NCBI GenBank assembly: GCA_947373155.1
Contig: CANBWO010000010.1
Span: 1-54,019 of the forward strand
Reading direction: 5' to 3'
From: Microbacteriaceae bacterium
GTDB taxonomy: Bacteria > Actinomycetota > Actinomycetes > Actinomycetales > Microbacteriaceae
DNA length: 54,019 nt
A model generated the notes under the pieces. It was given only the letters and a program-made list of their open reading frames with translations, had not been told where the DNA came from and did no database searches. Positions 26,591 through 34,244 of this stretch are shown here, in pieces (the first letter of the stretch is position 1; the number at the start of each line of letters is the position of its first letter). The position numbers and the translations under genes were made by a program.

Positions 26591-26634
26591 AACTACGGAT
26601 CAGAAGGTTGGGGGTTCGAGTCCCTCCAAGCGCA
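26591..26634. other. attR: right att core of the island
   Basis: 44 bp identical to the 3' part of tRNA-Arg (12375-12418). This is the displaced original 3' end; it is followed by GAAAG rather than CA, so the original tRNA gene did not encode CCA. Confidence 0.92.
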
Positions 26635-26640
26635 CGAAAG

Positions 26641-26672
26641 CCCGGTTACTTCTCACGAGGACCGGGTTTTTA
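26641..26672 (+). terminator. original tRNA-Arg terminator, displaced beyond attR
   Basis: CCCGGT and ACCGGG (26661-26666) form a 6-bp stem followed by TTTTTATTTTT. It probably ended the tRNA-Arg transcript before the island inserted and may now end the hsd operon. Confidence 0.8.
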
Positions 26673-26679
26673 TTTTTGA

Positions 26680-27120
26680 TTAGATTCCGTTCAGGATCTT
26701 GATGACCTTTTCAATTCGCCGGGCGCGAGTTTCTAAGCCTTTAGCGTCAGACACCTGACGTGCAAGCTCTCTTCGCTTGGAGTAGCTAAGCTCCGAAAAA
26801 ACGTCAGTGAGACTAAGTTTTGATAGTTCACGGGCTAAATCTTCTGGCATTTCAACGTCTCGGTAACCTGCGTCAAGCTCGAGATTCACCTCGACAACAT
26901 CGCCGGCCTTGGCCTTAGCCGCAAGTCTGTCTGCGCTAGGAAAAACTACTCGGCACTCACCTGCCACTCCTGTAGCTGTGCTCTTGTAGGTATGTCCATT
27001 GACTGTGATTATTAGCGGCGCTCGTTTATTGGTCTGCAGTTTTTGAAGTACCCAGTCAGGGATAGCAAGTGAGGCATGGTTTCCTTCACCGATAACTGCC
27101 GTGCTGTATTTCACCACCAT
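26680..27120 (-). CDS. DUF1905 / YdeI-OmpD-associated family protein
   Basis: 146 aa. The N-terminal DUF1905-like beta domain (about 1-80; HASLAIPDWVLQKLQ, then NGHTYKSTA and AGDVVEVNLELD) is followed by the helical YdeI/OmpD-associated segment (LSYSKRRELARQVSDAKGLETRARRIEKVI). Such proteins are common in actinobacteria and have no settled function. A TAGCAT box (27132-27127) lies exactly 6 nt upstream of the ATG, suggesting a leaderless mRNA. First chromosomal gene after the island. Confidence 0.85.
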   Translation of the reverse strand: MVVKYSTAVIGEGNHASLAIPDWVLQKLQTNKRAPLIITVNGHTYKSTATGVAGECRVVFPSADRLAAKAKAGDVVEVNLELDAGYRDVEMPEDLARELSKLSLTDVFSELSYSKRRELARQVSDAKGLETRARRIEKVIKILNGI

Positions 27121-27164
27121 GTCATCATGCTAGTTCGTGCGCTCGATGTGCTCTGGTGCACCAC

Positions 27165-27170
27165 TAAACT
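27165..27170 (+). promoter_or_regulatory. leaderless -10 box of the amidase gene
   Basis: TAAACT followed by 6 nt and then the ATG at 27177. Confidence 0.5.
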
Positions 27171-27176
27171 GACGGC

Positions 27177-28538
27177 ATGAATCTCCTCACTGCTGCGGAG
27201 TTGGCTGCCGCCGTTCGCTCCGGAAAACTAACCGCCGTTGAAGCCACCAAGGCTGCATTGAAACGGCTGGAGCAATCTGACGCCCAAGTAGGCGCGTTTC
27301 AGCTGGTTCGAGGTGAACGCGCTCTTGCGGAGGCCGCGGCCTTGGATGCCAAAGGAGATTTGGCATCGCTGCCACTGGCCGGTGTGCCGATAGTTGTAAA
27401 AGACAACATCCCTGTTGCGGGAGAACCGATGCGCGTTGGTTCGGCAGCAACCAGCGATGAACCACAGGCGACCGACCACGAATTGGTGGCCCGACTTCGC
27501 GCCGCCGGAGCAATAATTATCGGCCTGACTCGGGTGCCCGAGCTTTGCGTATTCGGTACAACCGACTCAATCTTTGGTGTGAGCCGAAACCCCTGGAACA
27601 CCGAGCGCACTCCTGGAGGGTCATCCGGTGGATCAGCGGCTGCGGTTGCCGCAGGTATCGTTCCGTTCGCGCACGGCAATGACGGCATGGGTTCCGTTCG
27701 AGGACCAGCAGGAAACTGTGGTCTAGTTGGACTCAAGCCGGGAGGTGGCGTGGTTCCCCAGAACATCGGTTTTGATTCCTGGGGTGGAATGAGTGAAAAC
27801 GGGCCTCTGGCAACCACTGTTTCGGATGCAGCCCTTTTGCTATCTGTGATGTCTAACCGTCCGGAGCTGGCCAACCCTGTGGAACCAACCCAACCACTGC
27901 GCATCGCGATTGCTGCCGGTGAACCCTCTGTACTAGTGAAGTTGGATCCAGAATGGAGACGAGCCCTAGAGCAAACTGCCGACGCGCTCAGGGCAGCCGG
28001 CCATATCGTTATCGAGACCAAGTTTCCATACGACCCGAACCCTATTCCGTTGTTGGCTCGTTGGTTTGCTGGCACCGCAGCGGACGCGCGTGAACTCGAC
28101 AAATCCCTGCTAAATCCGCGTACTCGTGTGCATGCTCGTCTGGGCCGGATTGCAAGTGCGGTGGGGTTTTTGAATTCGACCCCGGTAGATCGTATGCGCA
28201 CCAAGGCCACGCGTTTCTTCAATGATTACGACTTGCTTATTACCCCCACTCTCGCCCAGTCTGGCCCCAAGGCAGACCTCTGGCACAAGCGCAGTTGGTT
28301 CGCAAACCTAGCCTCGAACATTGCCTATGCTCCATATCAGTCCACTTGGAATATGCTCGACTGGCCAGCGGCTAGTGTGCCTGCTGGCTGGCATAGGGTC
28401 GATGCCGTTCCGCTTGGTGTGCAGATTATTGCCCCGCCGCATCCGAATGCTGAAGGCGAGGCATTGATCCTCAGCCTGGCTCTGCAACTAGAACGCATCC
28501 AGCCATGGCCAAGGGTTGCACCAGGTTTTGGGGGTTAA
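27177..28538 (+). CDS. amidase signature family hydrolase
   Basis: 453 aa. Hydrolyses C-N amide bonds with a Ser-cisSer-Lys triad: Lys in PIVVKDNIPV, Ser-rich loop TPGGSSGGSAAAVAAG, and the nucleophile region GMGSVRGPAGNCGLVGLKP. No signal peptide, so cytosolic. GatA is unlikely because no gatB/C neighbours are present; a general or xenobiotic amidase is more likely. It overlaps the region just before the acyltransferase, whose start follows its stop by one base. Confidence 0.88.
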   Translation: MNLLTAAELAAAVRSGKLTAVEATKAALKRLEQSDAQVGAFQLVRGERALAEAAALDAKGDLASLPLAGVPIVVKDNIPVAGEPMRVGSAATSDEPQATDHELVARLRAAGAIIIGLTRVPELCVFGTTDSIFGVSRNPWNTERTPGGSSGGSAAAVAAGIVPFAHGNDGMGSVRGPAGNCGLVGLKPGGGVVPQNIGFDSWGGMSENGPLATTVSDAALLLSVMSNRPELANPVEPTQPLRIAIAAGEPSVLVKLDPEWRRALEQTADALRAAGHIVIETKFPYDPNPIPLLARWFAGTAADARELDKSLLNPRTRVHARLGRIASAVGFLNSTPVDRMRTKATRFFNDYDLLITPTLAQSGPKADLWHKRSWFANLASNIAYAPYQSTWNMLDWPAASVPAGWHRVDAVPLGVQIIAPPHPNAEGEALILSLALQLERIQPWPRVAPGFGG

Positions 28539-28539
28539 A

Positions 28540-29733
28540 GTGCAGATTTCTAAAAATCGCCTTGCCGGAGCAGACGGCCTGAGAGCTATTGCTTGCCTTC
28601 TAGTGGTCTGGCATCACACCGCTCAGAAACTTAATCCTGACCTGCAGTCGCCTGTGATTTCGGCCCTTCACTTTTTAGGCATGCGAGGTGAGGTTGGCGT
28701 AAGCATTTTCTTTGTGCTCTCGGGTTGTTTGCTGTCTCTACCGTTCTGGAATGCATTCGCAGACCGCCAGGCATTCCCTTCGATCAGGACTTATGCGCTT
28801 AATCGTGCGGCGCGAATCGCACCGGCTTTCTGGCTTAACCTGATCATCAGCTCGCTTTTGGCATTTTGGGTTTTTCATCTGGAGCTCAGTGCTCAGAAAA
28901 TCACCACGGCCTTTTTCTTTGTGAACAGCTACAGTTACAAAACTTTCTTCCCGGCGGAACTCAATGGACCGCTGTGGTCTATTGGGCTAGAAGTGTCTTG
29001 CTATGTTCTGCTCCCGCTGTTTTTGTTTTTGATTTATAAGTTGGCCAAGAACCTTGGCACCGCAATCGCCTTACTGGCGGCTCTCATTCTGATTCTGCAA
29101 CTGCTCAACCCACTCTTCATTCAGTTGTTCATGACCAGCAGTTACCAAAAGGGCTGGCAATTTGGCCTCGATGGCGGTGCCAAACAGTGGCTTCCCTATT
29201 GGAACATTGGGTCATTTTTCTCGCAGTTTCTAATCGGGTCGCTAGCTGCTCTCATCGTTGTGAATTTGAACTCTAAGAAGGTTAGGCAGAGTGCGTTTTT
29301 CGACCTGGGTGCAATAACGGCGCTGGCAGCAGCAGGCGTTTTGGTGCTGGCCCGATTGACACCTGGTTCGCCAGACACACTCACTCAACAGCCGTATGTG
29401 TCACCGTTTTTTGCGCTGCTGATTGCAACCGCCATGGCTCTACTCAGTAAAAGCGCACTGTTTGCCAAGCTCTTAGACAACAGGCTGTTTGCTTGGATTG
29501 CCAAGCTTTCGTTTGGCATCTACCTCTGGCACATGGTTGTAATTGAGGTAATCGCTAGGCAGTTTGTGCCCAACTACGTTTATGGCGGGATTCAAGATCC
29601 GCTGCAGTGGATACTCGTGAGCGCGGCTGTGCTGGCCACAGCTATTGCAATCGCTGCGATATCTTGGCGTTGGTTCGAGTCGCCAATCTTGCGTGCCGTG
29701 CGCGCCAGAACCAAGCCCGTTCTAAATAGTTGA
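28540..29733 (+). CDS. acyltransferase 3 (OafA/NolL-like) membrane protein
   Basis: 397 aa from the GTG at 28540, supported by GGGGG at 28530-28534; a TTG at 28516 is the alternative. About ten membrane helices. Family marks are GLRAIACLLVVWHHTA (conserved His), NGPLWSIGLEVSCYVLLPLF and SFGIYLWHMVVIE. Such enzymes move acyl groups onto cell-surface sugars. It lacks a fused SGNH domain. Its 3' end overlaps the convergent PfkB gene by 12 bp. Confidence 0.88.
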   Translation: MQISKNRLAGADGLRAIACLLVVWHHTAQKLNPDLQSPVISALHFLGMRGEVGVSIFFVLSGCLLSLPFWNAFADRQAFPSIRTYALNRAARIAPAFWLNLIISSLLAFWVFHLELSAQKITTAFFFVNSYSYKTFFPAELNGPLWSIGLEVSCYVLLPLFLFLIYKLAKNLGTAIALLAALILILQLLNPLFIQLFMTSSYQKGWQFGLDGGAKQWLPYWNIGSFFSQFLIGSLAALIVVNLNSKKVRQSAFFDLGAITALAAAGVLVLARLTPGSPDTLTQQPYVSPFFALLIATAMALLSKSALFAKLLDNRLFAWIAKLSFGIYLWHMVVIEVIARQFVPNYVYGGIQDPLQWILVSAAVLATAIAIAAISWRWFESPILRAVRARTKPVLNS

Positions 29734-30543
29734 AAACGGCGGCGGAACCGATGCCTCGGTTGCCACAGTCTTAGCCGCCCATTTTGCACCGAGCTCGAGT
29801 CGCTGGGCAGCTCCAGTTATGCCTTTTGCCATGGCGGTTAGATAACCGGCAAGGAACGAATCGCCCGCACCCGTGGCATCAACTACCCGAGTCGGGAATG
29901 CTGGCTGGTGAACCGAGCCATTGGCCGAATACTCGGTAGCGCCGTTTTCACCTTGCGTTACAACTACTCTTTTGAACCTGTCGAAGTGCGCGGTGGGGTC
30001 GAATCCGGCGGCTAGGTCGTTGTGGCTTCCAATCGCAAGCTCCACTCCAGTCACTCGCGAATCGTTCATGGCATCCAGGCCAACCACTATTTGACAACCG
30101 GCATCGATGGCGATTTTTAGATCTTCGGCAAAGTGATCGCGCCAAAGAACGAAAACCACGGTGTCACCCGACACCAAAGGCACACCCTGCAAGCTGACTT
30201 GATCTAGGTGATCGGCTGCCATTCCAAGGATTGTGCGGTCGCCGCTGTCGTCAACCAAAATCAAAACATGCGATGTCGGTCCATCAATTTTGGTGAGTGC
30301 AAGTTTTGCAATCCCGCTGGCGTCAAGCTCGGCTTCCAGAACTCGCCCGTATTCATCGGTGCCAAGATAGCCAACGAATCCGGTCTCCACGTTCGCAGTG
30401 CAGAGCGCCCTGGCGACATTCGCACCGGTTCCACCCGTTCGCTCAATAAATTTTCGCCCCTGCGTAAACGCCCCGCGCGTTAAGAATTCATCGGTGTAAA
30501 CAACGCTGTCCCAAGCTACCGGCCCAACAATCCAAGTGGTCAT
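29722..30543 (-). CDS. PfkB-family carbohydrate or nucleoside kinase
   Basis: 273 aa, on the short side for the ribokinase family. It shows the N-terminal substrate motif ERTGGTGANVARAL and the C-terminal ATP/anion-hole motif VDATGAGDSFLAGYL with the catalytic Asp. Substrate is unknown. Its ATG overlaps the stop of the ADP-ribosylglycohydrolase gene by 4 bp, so the two are translated together; a role in salvaging the sugar or nucleoside released by that enzyme is a reasonable inference. Confidence 0.88.
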   Translation of the reverse strand: MTTWIVGPVAWDSVVYTDEFLTRGAFTQGRKFIERTGGTGANVARALCTANVETGFVGYLGTDEYGRVLEAELDASGIAKLALTKIDGPTSHVLILVDDSGDRTILGMAADHLDQVSLQGVPLVSGDTVVFVLWRDHFAEDLKIAIDAGCQIVVGLDAMNDSRVTGVELAIGSHNDLAAGFDPTAHFDRFKRVVVTQGENGATEYSANGSVHQPAFPTRVVDATGAGDSFLAGYLTAMAKGITGAAQRLELGAKWAAKTVATEASVPPPFSTI

Positions 30544-31472
30544 GATCTAGCTCGCTTTGTTAGCAGGGTTGTGATTCGCTCGGCTGTTTCGGGGATCTCC
30601 GCCCAGTTCACATCATTGATGAATGGCAGCTCGTAAAAACTGTTTGGGTTACGCAGCGCGACCAGCGCGCTGGCTAGTGCGGCCAAGGTATCGGTGTCGC
30701 CGCCCGCGCAAATCGCATTTTCGTAGGCATGCCAAACGGTGGGCGATCGTCGAACAATGCTCATAACCGCTAATAGCGTCTCGATCGGGTTCAGCGAGAC
30801 CCCGGTCGGTGCGCTCTCAAAAACCAAAGCGCCATCTAGCTGTTCGGAGATTTCCGGCGGTATCTCTAAGACATTCCGGCGGGCGATTTCCAAGGCCACA
30901 TCGATGTCCCAATCGGGCAGCTCAAGCGCACTGGCGTAAATCTCCGCCATCAATAGGGCCGCAACTAGGGCCTGGGTCTCAAAGTGGGTTGCGGCGCAAA
31001 GAGCTCGTACCCAGGCTTGTCGAGTGTCGCTTTGTTTTCCTGGGAATGCCAAACTCACCAGCGCGGTGCGCATCATTCCACCATTTGTCACACCGATGAT
31101 CCCCACCTCGCGCTCCTCCACAAAAATACCGAGGGCGTGGCGCGTGGTTGGTCCGAGACCGCGAAGAGTTGGTGCTGCAGCCCGGAGTCGAGTTACAAAT
31201 TCCGCCGCTGCTGCCTCCGGGGTGGCTGCGCCCAGGCAGGCAATGGTCATGAGTGATAGCAGCGAGTCATCGCTGACTCCGCCGGCCGGCCAGTTGGCTT
31301 TGCCCAGCATTGCCTTTGGAATAGGCGCCGAAACCAGAGGCTCAAACTCATATGAAACACCAAACGCATCGCCCGTGGCGTAGGCCAGAACGGCAGTGGC
31401 GATTGCAAACTCGTCACCACTCGGATCCATATCCGGCAACATTTCGCCCAGCACTGGGAGCTTGTTTGGCAT
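30540..31472 (-). CDS. ADP-ribosylglycohydrolase family protein
   Basis: 310 aa all-helical enzyme. Two-metal motifs are present: AYATGDAFG, GGVSDDSLLSLMT (the SDDS/TDDT metal site) and CAGGDTDTLAALASAL. The family removes ADP-ribose from proteins, DNA or small molecules. A TAGCAT box lies 7 nt upstream of the ATG. It is coupled to the PfkB kinase downstream. No ADP-ribosyltransferase is seen nearby, so a metabolic substrate is as likely as a signalling one. Confidence 0.88.
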   Translation of the reverse strand: MPNKLPVLGEMLPDMDPSGDEFAIATAVLAYATGDAFGVSYEFEPLVSAPIPKAMLGKANWPAGGVSDDSLLSLMTIACLGAATPEAAAAEFVTRLRAAAPTLRGLGPTTRHALGIFVEEREVGIIGVTNGGMMRTALVSLAFPGKQSDTRQAWVRALCAATHFETQALVAALLMAEIYASALELPDWDIDVALEIARRNVLEIPPEISEQLDGALVFESAPTGVSLNPIETLLAVMSIVRRSPTVWHAYENAICAGGDTDTLAALASALVALRNPNSFYELPFINDVNWAEIPETAERITTLLTKRARS

Positions 31473-31501
31473 GTGGCTAATGCTAGCAAGGCCTGCTGGC
31501 T

Positions 31502-31507
31502 TAGGGT
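31502..31507 (+). promoter_or_regulatory. leaderless -10 box of the DUF429 gene
   Basis: TAGGGT followed by 6 nt and then the ATG at 31514. Confidence 0.45.
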
Positions 31508-31513
31508 TTACCT

Positions 31514-32251
31514 ATGTTAATTGCCGGGTTGGATCTAGCCGCTGAGCCTAAGGGCACGGCCCTGGCTGTTCTGGATTGGGAGGCAAATCGGGTCAGCTTG
31601 GTTTCCCTGAAACTAAATGTTGCTGACCAAGAAATCATCGATGTCACGGCCAACGCGCAAAAGTTGGGAATTGATTGCGCGCTTGGCTGGCCGACTGATT
31701 TTGTGGATTTTCTCAAACTGTATTCCGCAGATTCAATCGCTGGTCTCGGCTTCACCGGGGACATCGATTGGCGCCGCAAGCTAGCTCACAGAGAGACCGA
31801 CCGCGAAGTACATCGGGTTACAGGCAAGTGGCCTCTGAGTGTTTCAACGGACCGCTTAGGAATGACCGCCCTCAGGTGTGCGGGGTTACTTTCTAAGTTG
31901 CAGCAATCCGGTGTTCAAGTAGATAGGTCCGGGTCTGGCAAAGTGGTGGAGATTTACCCTGCGGCCTCAATGCGAATCTGGGGACTGCAAATCGCTGGAT
32001 ATCGCAATTCGGAATCGATTCGAACCGAGCTTATCTGGCAATTGAAACAAAGTGCCAGCTGGTTGGATTTGAACGGATTTGAAACCTTGATGGTCGAATC
32101 CTGCGATTGCTTCGATGCGGTCATCGCTGCATTGGCGGCTGGTTCTGCCGCGATGGGTAAGTCATCGGTTGCGCCTGAAAGCAAAATGGAGCAGGCCAGG
32201 ATCGAAGGCTGGGTTGCGTTGCCCCTCACTCCACTAAAAGACCTAGGCTAG
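31514..32251 (+). CDS. DUF429 predicted RNase H-like protein
   Basis: 245 aa. N-terminal GLDLAAEPKGTALAVLDW resembles the first strand of the RNase H fold with an acidic residue, then GIDCALGWPTDF, the RETDREVHRVTG motif typical of DUF429, EIYPAASMRIWG and CDCFDAVIAALAAG (acidic residue in the last helix). The family is uncharacterised. Its stop overlaps the convergent blh gene by 9 bp. Confidence 0.83.
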   Translation: MLIAGLDLAAEPKGTALAVLDWEANRVSLVSLKLNVADQEIIDVTANAQKLGIDCALGWPTDFVDFLKLYSADSIAGLGFTGDIDWRRKLAHRETDREVHRVTGKWPLSVSTDRLGMTALRCAGLLSKLQQSGVQVDRSGSGKVVEIYPAASMRIWGLQIAGYRNSESIRTELIWQLKQSASWLDLNGFETLMVESCDCFDAVIAALAAGSAAMGKSSVAPESKMEQARIEGWVALPLTPLKDLG

Positions 32252-33190
32252 GGCCTTGGCATCAAGCTTGGCGGTGAGAATCATGTGCGGAACAGTTAGT
32301 GCCCAGACCACCACCAACAGGTACCAGAGCAGGTCTTGCCCAAGTACGAATCCTCTAGACCAACCCAAGACTGCTGCACCGCAAATAGTGATCAGAAGAG
32401 CCGGCAGACCAGCGATGAACGCCTTGGCAAAGGCTCCGGCGGTTCTGCCCTTTTGATGTTGTTTCGCAGATGCGTCTAACTGAAGGGTGAGGCGACCAGT
32501 GTGCCGCAACGCGTGCCAAAGGCCGAAATAAACCGCGAAAGCCACCAGCGGTGGGGCTACTAAAGCAAGAGCTATTAGCAGAAGCAAGTCGATGGCTTCT
32601 TGGGTTCGCTTTGTGACTAGCATGGCCAAAACTGAGCTGGCTGCTAGTACAAGAACAAGAGTCAAAATCAAAGTGGCCCAGGGTCCAACCCAGTTCACCA
32701 AATTTGGGTTTACTCGATTCAACGCCTTCGTACTTTCAGAGGTGACCAGCGGAATCACCACTGGAACGAATCCGGCAGCCAGGGCGTAAAAGTACTTTGC
32801 GAACTTAGTGGCGGGTTTGCGCCTGGCGTTTATTTCACCGATGAACGCGGAGTCGCCGATCCCAAAATGCACGGCGCTCATCAAAACCACAATCTGAAAA
32901 CCTAGGGTGTTCTGCGCCAAGATAAATGCAATCGCCAACGCCACAACCCCAAGGTAAGCGGCCATAAAAAGCGCAAGCTTAAAGCCAGTCAGCTTTGGGG
33001 TGGTGATCAGATGGTCAACCGCACCGTGTGGGATACCTACTGCCAGGGCAATCAGCGCTAAAAGCACCTGCAACTCCAGCGGGAATACTCCGCATGCTTT
33101 GGCGACTAGCGAGAGCAGGATTCCCGCAACAATGCTGTAGCGTGAGACCGTTCTCAGATTGAGCAAAAGGTTCAGTTCCGAAGCATGCAC
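32243..33190 (-). CDS. blh: Brp/Blh-type beta-carotene 15,15'-dioxygenase
   Basis: 315 aa from the GTG at 33190; the frame stays open to 33340 (ATG at 33244 possible). Integral membrane enzyme that splits beta-carotene into two retinals. About eight helices; conserved metal-site His in VGIPHGAVDHL, SAVHFGIGDSAF and LWHALRHTGRL. A TAGACT box 7 nt before the GTG supports this start. It is divergent from the lycopene cyclase genes that make its substrate, and would supply the actinorhodopsin at 46947-47720. Confidence 0.9.
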   Translation of the reverse strand: MHASELNLLLNLRTVSRYSIVAGILLSLVAKACGVFPLELQVLLALIALAVGIPHGAVDHLITTPKLTGFKLALFMAAYLGVVALAIAFILAQNTLGFQIVVLMSAVHFGIGDSAFIGEINARRKPATKFAKYFYALAAGFVPVVIPLVTSESTKALNRVNPNLVNWVGPWATLILTLVLVLAASSVLAMLVTKRTQEAIDLLLLIALALVAPPLVAFAVYFGLWHALRHTGRLTLQLDASAKQHQKGRTAGAFAKAFIAGLPALLITICGAAVLGWSRGFVLGQDLLWYLLVVVWALTVPHMILTAKLDAKALA

Positions 33191-33197
33191 ATGGCTG

Positions 33198-33203
33198 AGT
33201 CTA
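33198..33203 (-). promoter_or_regulatory. leaderless -10 box of blh
   Basis: TAGACT on the minus strand ends 7 nt before the GTG at 33190. A GATAGT box for the divergent crtYc lies at 33208-33213, so the two promoters are packed into about 30 bp. Confidence 0.4.
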
Positions 33204-33221
33204 AACCGATAGTGAGGTCTG

Positions 33222-33575
33222 ATGTTCGGCAGCTGGTCATACATGGCAATGCTGGGATTCGTTGTAGTTGCCTCATTTTGGCTTGAGTTTGCTTTCCGGC
33301 TTCGTGTGCTTAGGGACCCCAAGCGGCTCGCAAAAACCATATTGCTTTCTTCGCCCGCTTTTGTGATCTGGGATGCCTATGCGATTGCCCACGGGCACTG
33401 GACCTTTGGGCCTGGGCTCACCCTGGGAATCATCGGACCACTTGGTGTGCCGCTGGAAGAGTATTTATTTTTTCTCGTAATCCCCATCGCTGCCATTTTG
33501 ACTCTTGAGGGCGTAAAGAATTTCTTGCCTACGGTGAGACTTTGGATAACGAAACTGAAAGCCTTGAAATCATGA
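33222..33575 (+). CDS. crtYc: lycopene cyclase subunit, CrtYc type
   Basis: 117 aa, three membrane helices. The typical N-terminal helix (FVVVASFWLEFAFRLRVLRD), WDAYAIAHGHWTFGPG and the catalytic-loop motif PLEEYLFFLVIPIAA are present. With CrtYd it forms the heterodimeric cyclase of actinobacteria that closes the ends of lycopene. GAGGT precedes the ATG at 33222. Its TGA overlaps the crtYd ATG (ATGA). Carotenoid end-group type (beta or epsilon) is not decidable here, but adjacency to blh implies beta-carotene. Confidence 0.9.
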   Translation: MFGSWSYMAMLGFVVVASFWLEFAFRLRVLRDPKRLAKTILLSSPAFVIWDAYAIAHGHWTFGPGLTLGIIGPLGVPLEEYLFFLVIPIAAILTLEGVKNFLPTVRLWITKLKALKS

Positions 33576-33889
33576 TCACCTACACGCTGCTTTCTTCGGT
33601 CATGATCATTATTGTTTTCCTTCTTGAACTCGCAATCCTCAACTCTGGGCTGTTATCGCAGGGCCAGTTCTGGATTTCCATGGCAATCGTCACGTTTTTT
33701 CAGTTGCTGTCCAATGGTTTTCTGACCAGCCAGAAAATTGTGAACTACAACCCTGCGCTATTTAGTGGTTGGCGAATCGCCTACGCACCGATGGAGGACA
33801 TCTTCTTTGGCTTTGCTCTGGTGAGCCTGACCATGTTTGTCTGGACCAAAATCAAGCCATCGCCCAAAAAAGGCAAGACCAAGAACTAG
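33572..33889 (+). CDS. crtYd: lycopene cyclase subunit, CrtYd type
   Basis: 105 aa from the ATG at 33572, coupled to crtYc by ATGA. Three membrane helices and the family motif GWRIAYAPMEDIFFGFALV, the counterpart of the PLEE motif in CrtYc. A basic tail ends it. Its TAG shares the CTAG palindrome with the stop of the convergent DUF2200 gene. Confidence 0.9.
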   Translation: MITYTLLSSVMIIIVFLLELAILNSGLLSQGQFWISMAIVTFFQLLSNGFLTSQKIVNYNPALFSGWRIAYAPMEDIFFGFALVSLTMFVWTKIKPSPKKGKTKN

Positions 33890-34227
33890 CTGCGCAGCAC
33901 CTTGGAAAGCGCGCGCCCCTTGCCCACTTCATCCACGATCTTGTCCATGTAACGGATTTTTTGCATTAGAGGGTCCTGAATTTCTTCAATTCGTACACCG
34001 CAAATGACTCCCTTAATAAGAGGTGCGTTTGGGTGCAGATTCGCGGCCTCAAAGAACTCCGTAAAGGTGATGCCCGAGTCCAGTTTCTGGTGCAGTTCAT
34101 CCACCCCAAAGCCGGTTAGCCAGCAAATGGCAGCATCCATGTCTTCTTGGCTCTGACCCTTTCTGAGGATCTTGTTCAGGTAGTGGCCGTAAACCACAGA
34201 AACCTGCATGCCAAAAATTTTCTCCAT
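33886..34227 (-). CDS. DUF2200 family protein
   Basis: 113 aa. The family pattern is clear: KIFGMQVSVVYGHYLNKIL, AICWLTGFGVDELHQKL, then PLIKGVICGVRIEEIQDPLM. Cytosolic, function unknown, common in bacteria as a single small protein. Its start is divergent from the ABC exporter (17 bp between start codons) and its stop is shared with crtYd in a CTAG. Confidence 0.87.
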   Translation of the reverse strand: MEKIFGMQVSVVYGHYLNKILRKGQSQEDMDAAICWLTGFGVDELHQKLDSGITFTEFFEAANLHPNAPLIKGVICGVRIEEIQDPLMQKIRYMDKIVDEVGKGRALSKVLRS

Positions 34228-34232
34228 AGGTT

Positions 34233-34238
34233 CATACT
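34233..34238 (+). promoter_or_regulatory. leaderless -10 box of the ABC exporter operon
   Basis: CATACT followed by 6 nt and then the GTG at 34245. Confidence 0.4.
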
Positions 34239-34244
34239 AGAGAG

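Larger units (their letters stand above)
12375..26634. mobile_element. 14.2-kb tRNA-Arg-integrated island (integrase, replication protein, AbiF-like, type I RM)
   Basis: Bounded by 44-bp direct repeats in and after tRNA-Arg(ACG), giving an excised circle of 14,216 bp. It carries a tyrosine integrase, a candidate excisionase, a prim-pol/RecA-fold replication protein and defence genes, but no capsid, portal, terminase, relaxase or mating-pore genes. Candidate arm sites occur inside both ends. It resembles integrative elements or phage satellites that rely on a helper or on plasmid transfer, with defence cargo. Confidence 0.9.

Noticed and set aside
12375-26634. Complete prophage or conjugative element
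   Set aside because: No terminase, portal, capsid, tail, lysin, relaxase or mating-pore gene is visible between the att repeats.
26681-26691. Another ATTCCGTT arm-like word outside attR
   Set aside because: It lies in the 3' coding end of the DUF1905 gene, outside the island, and lacks the paired spacing.
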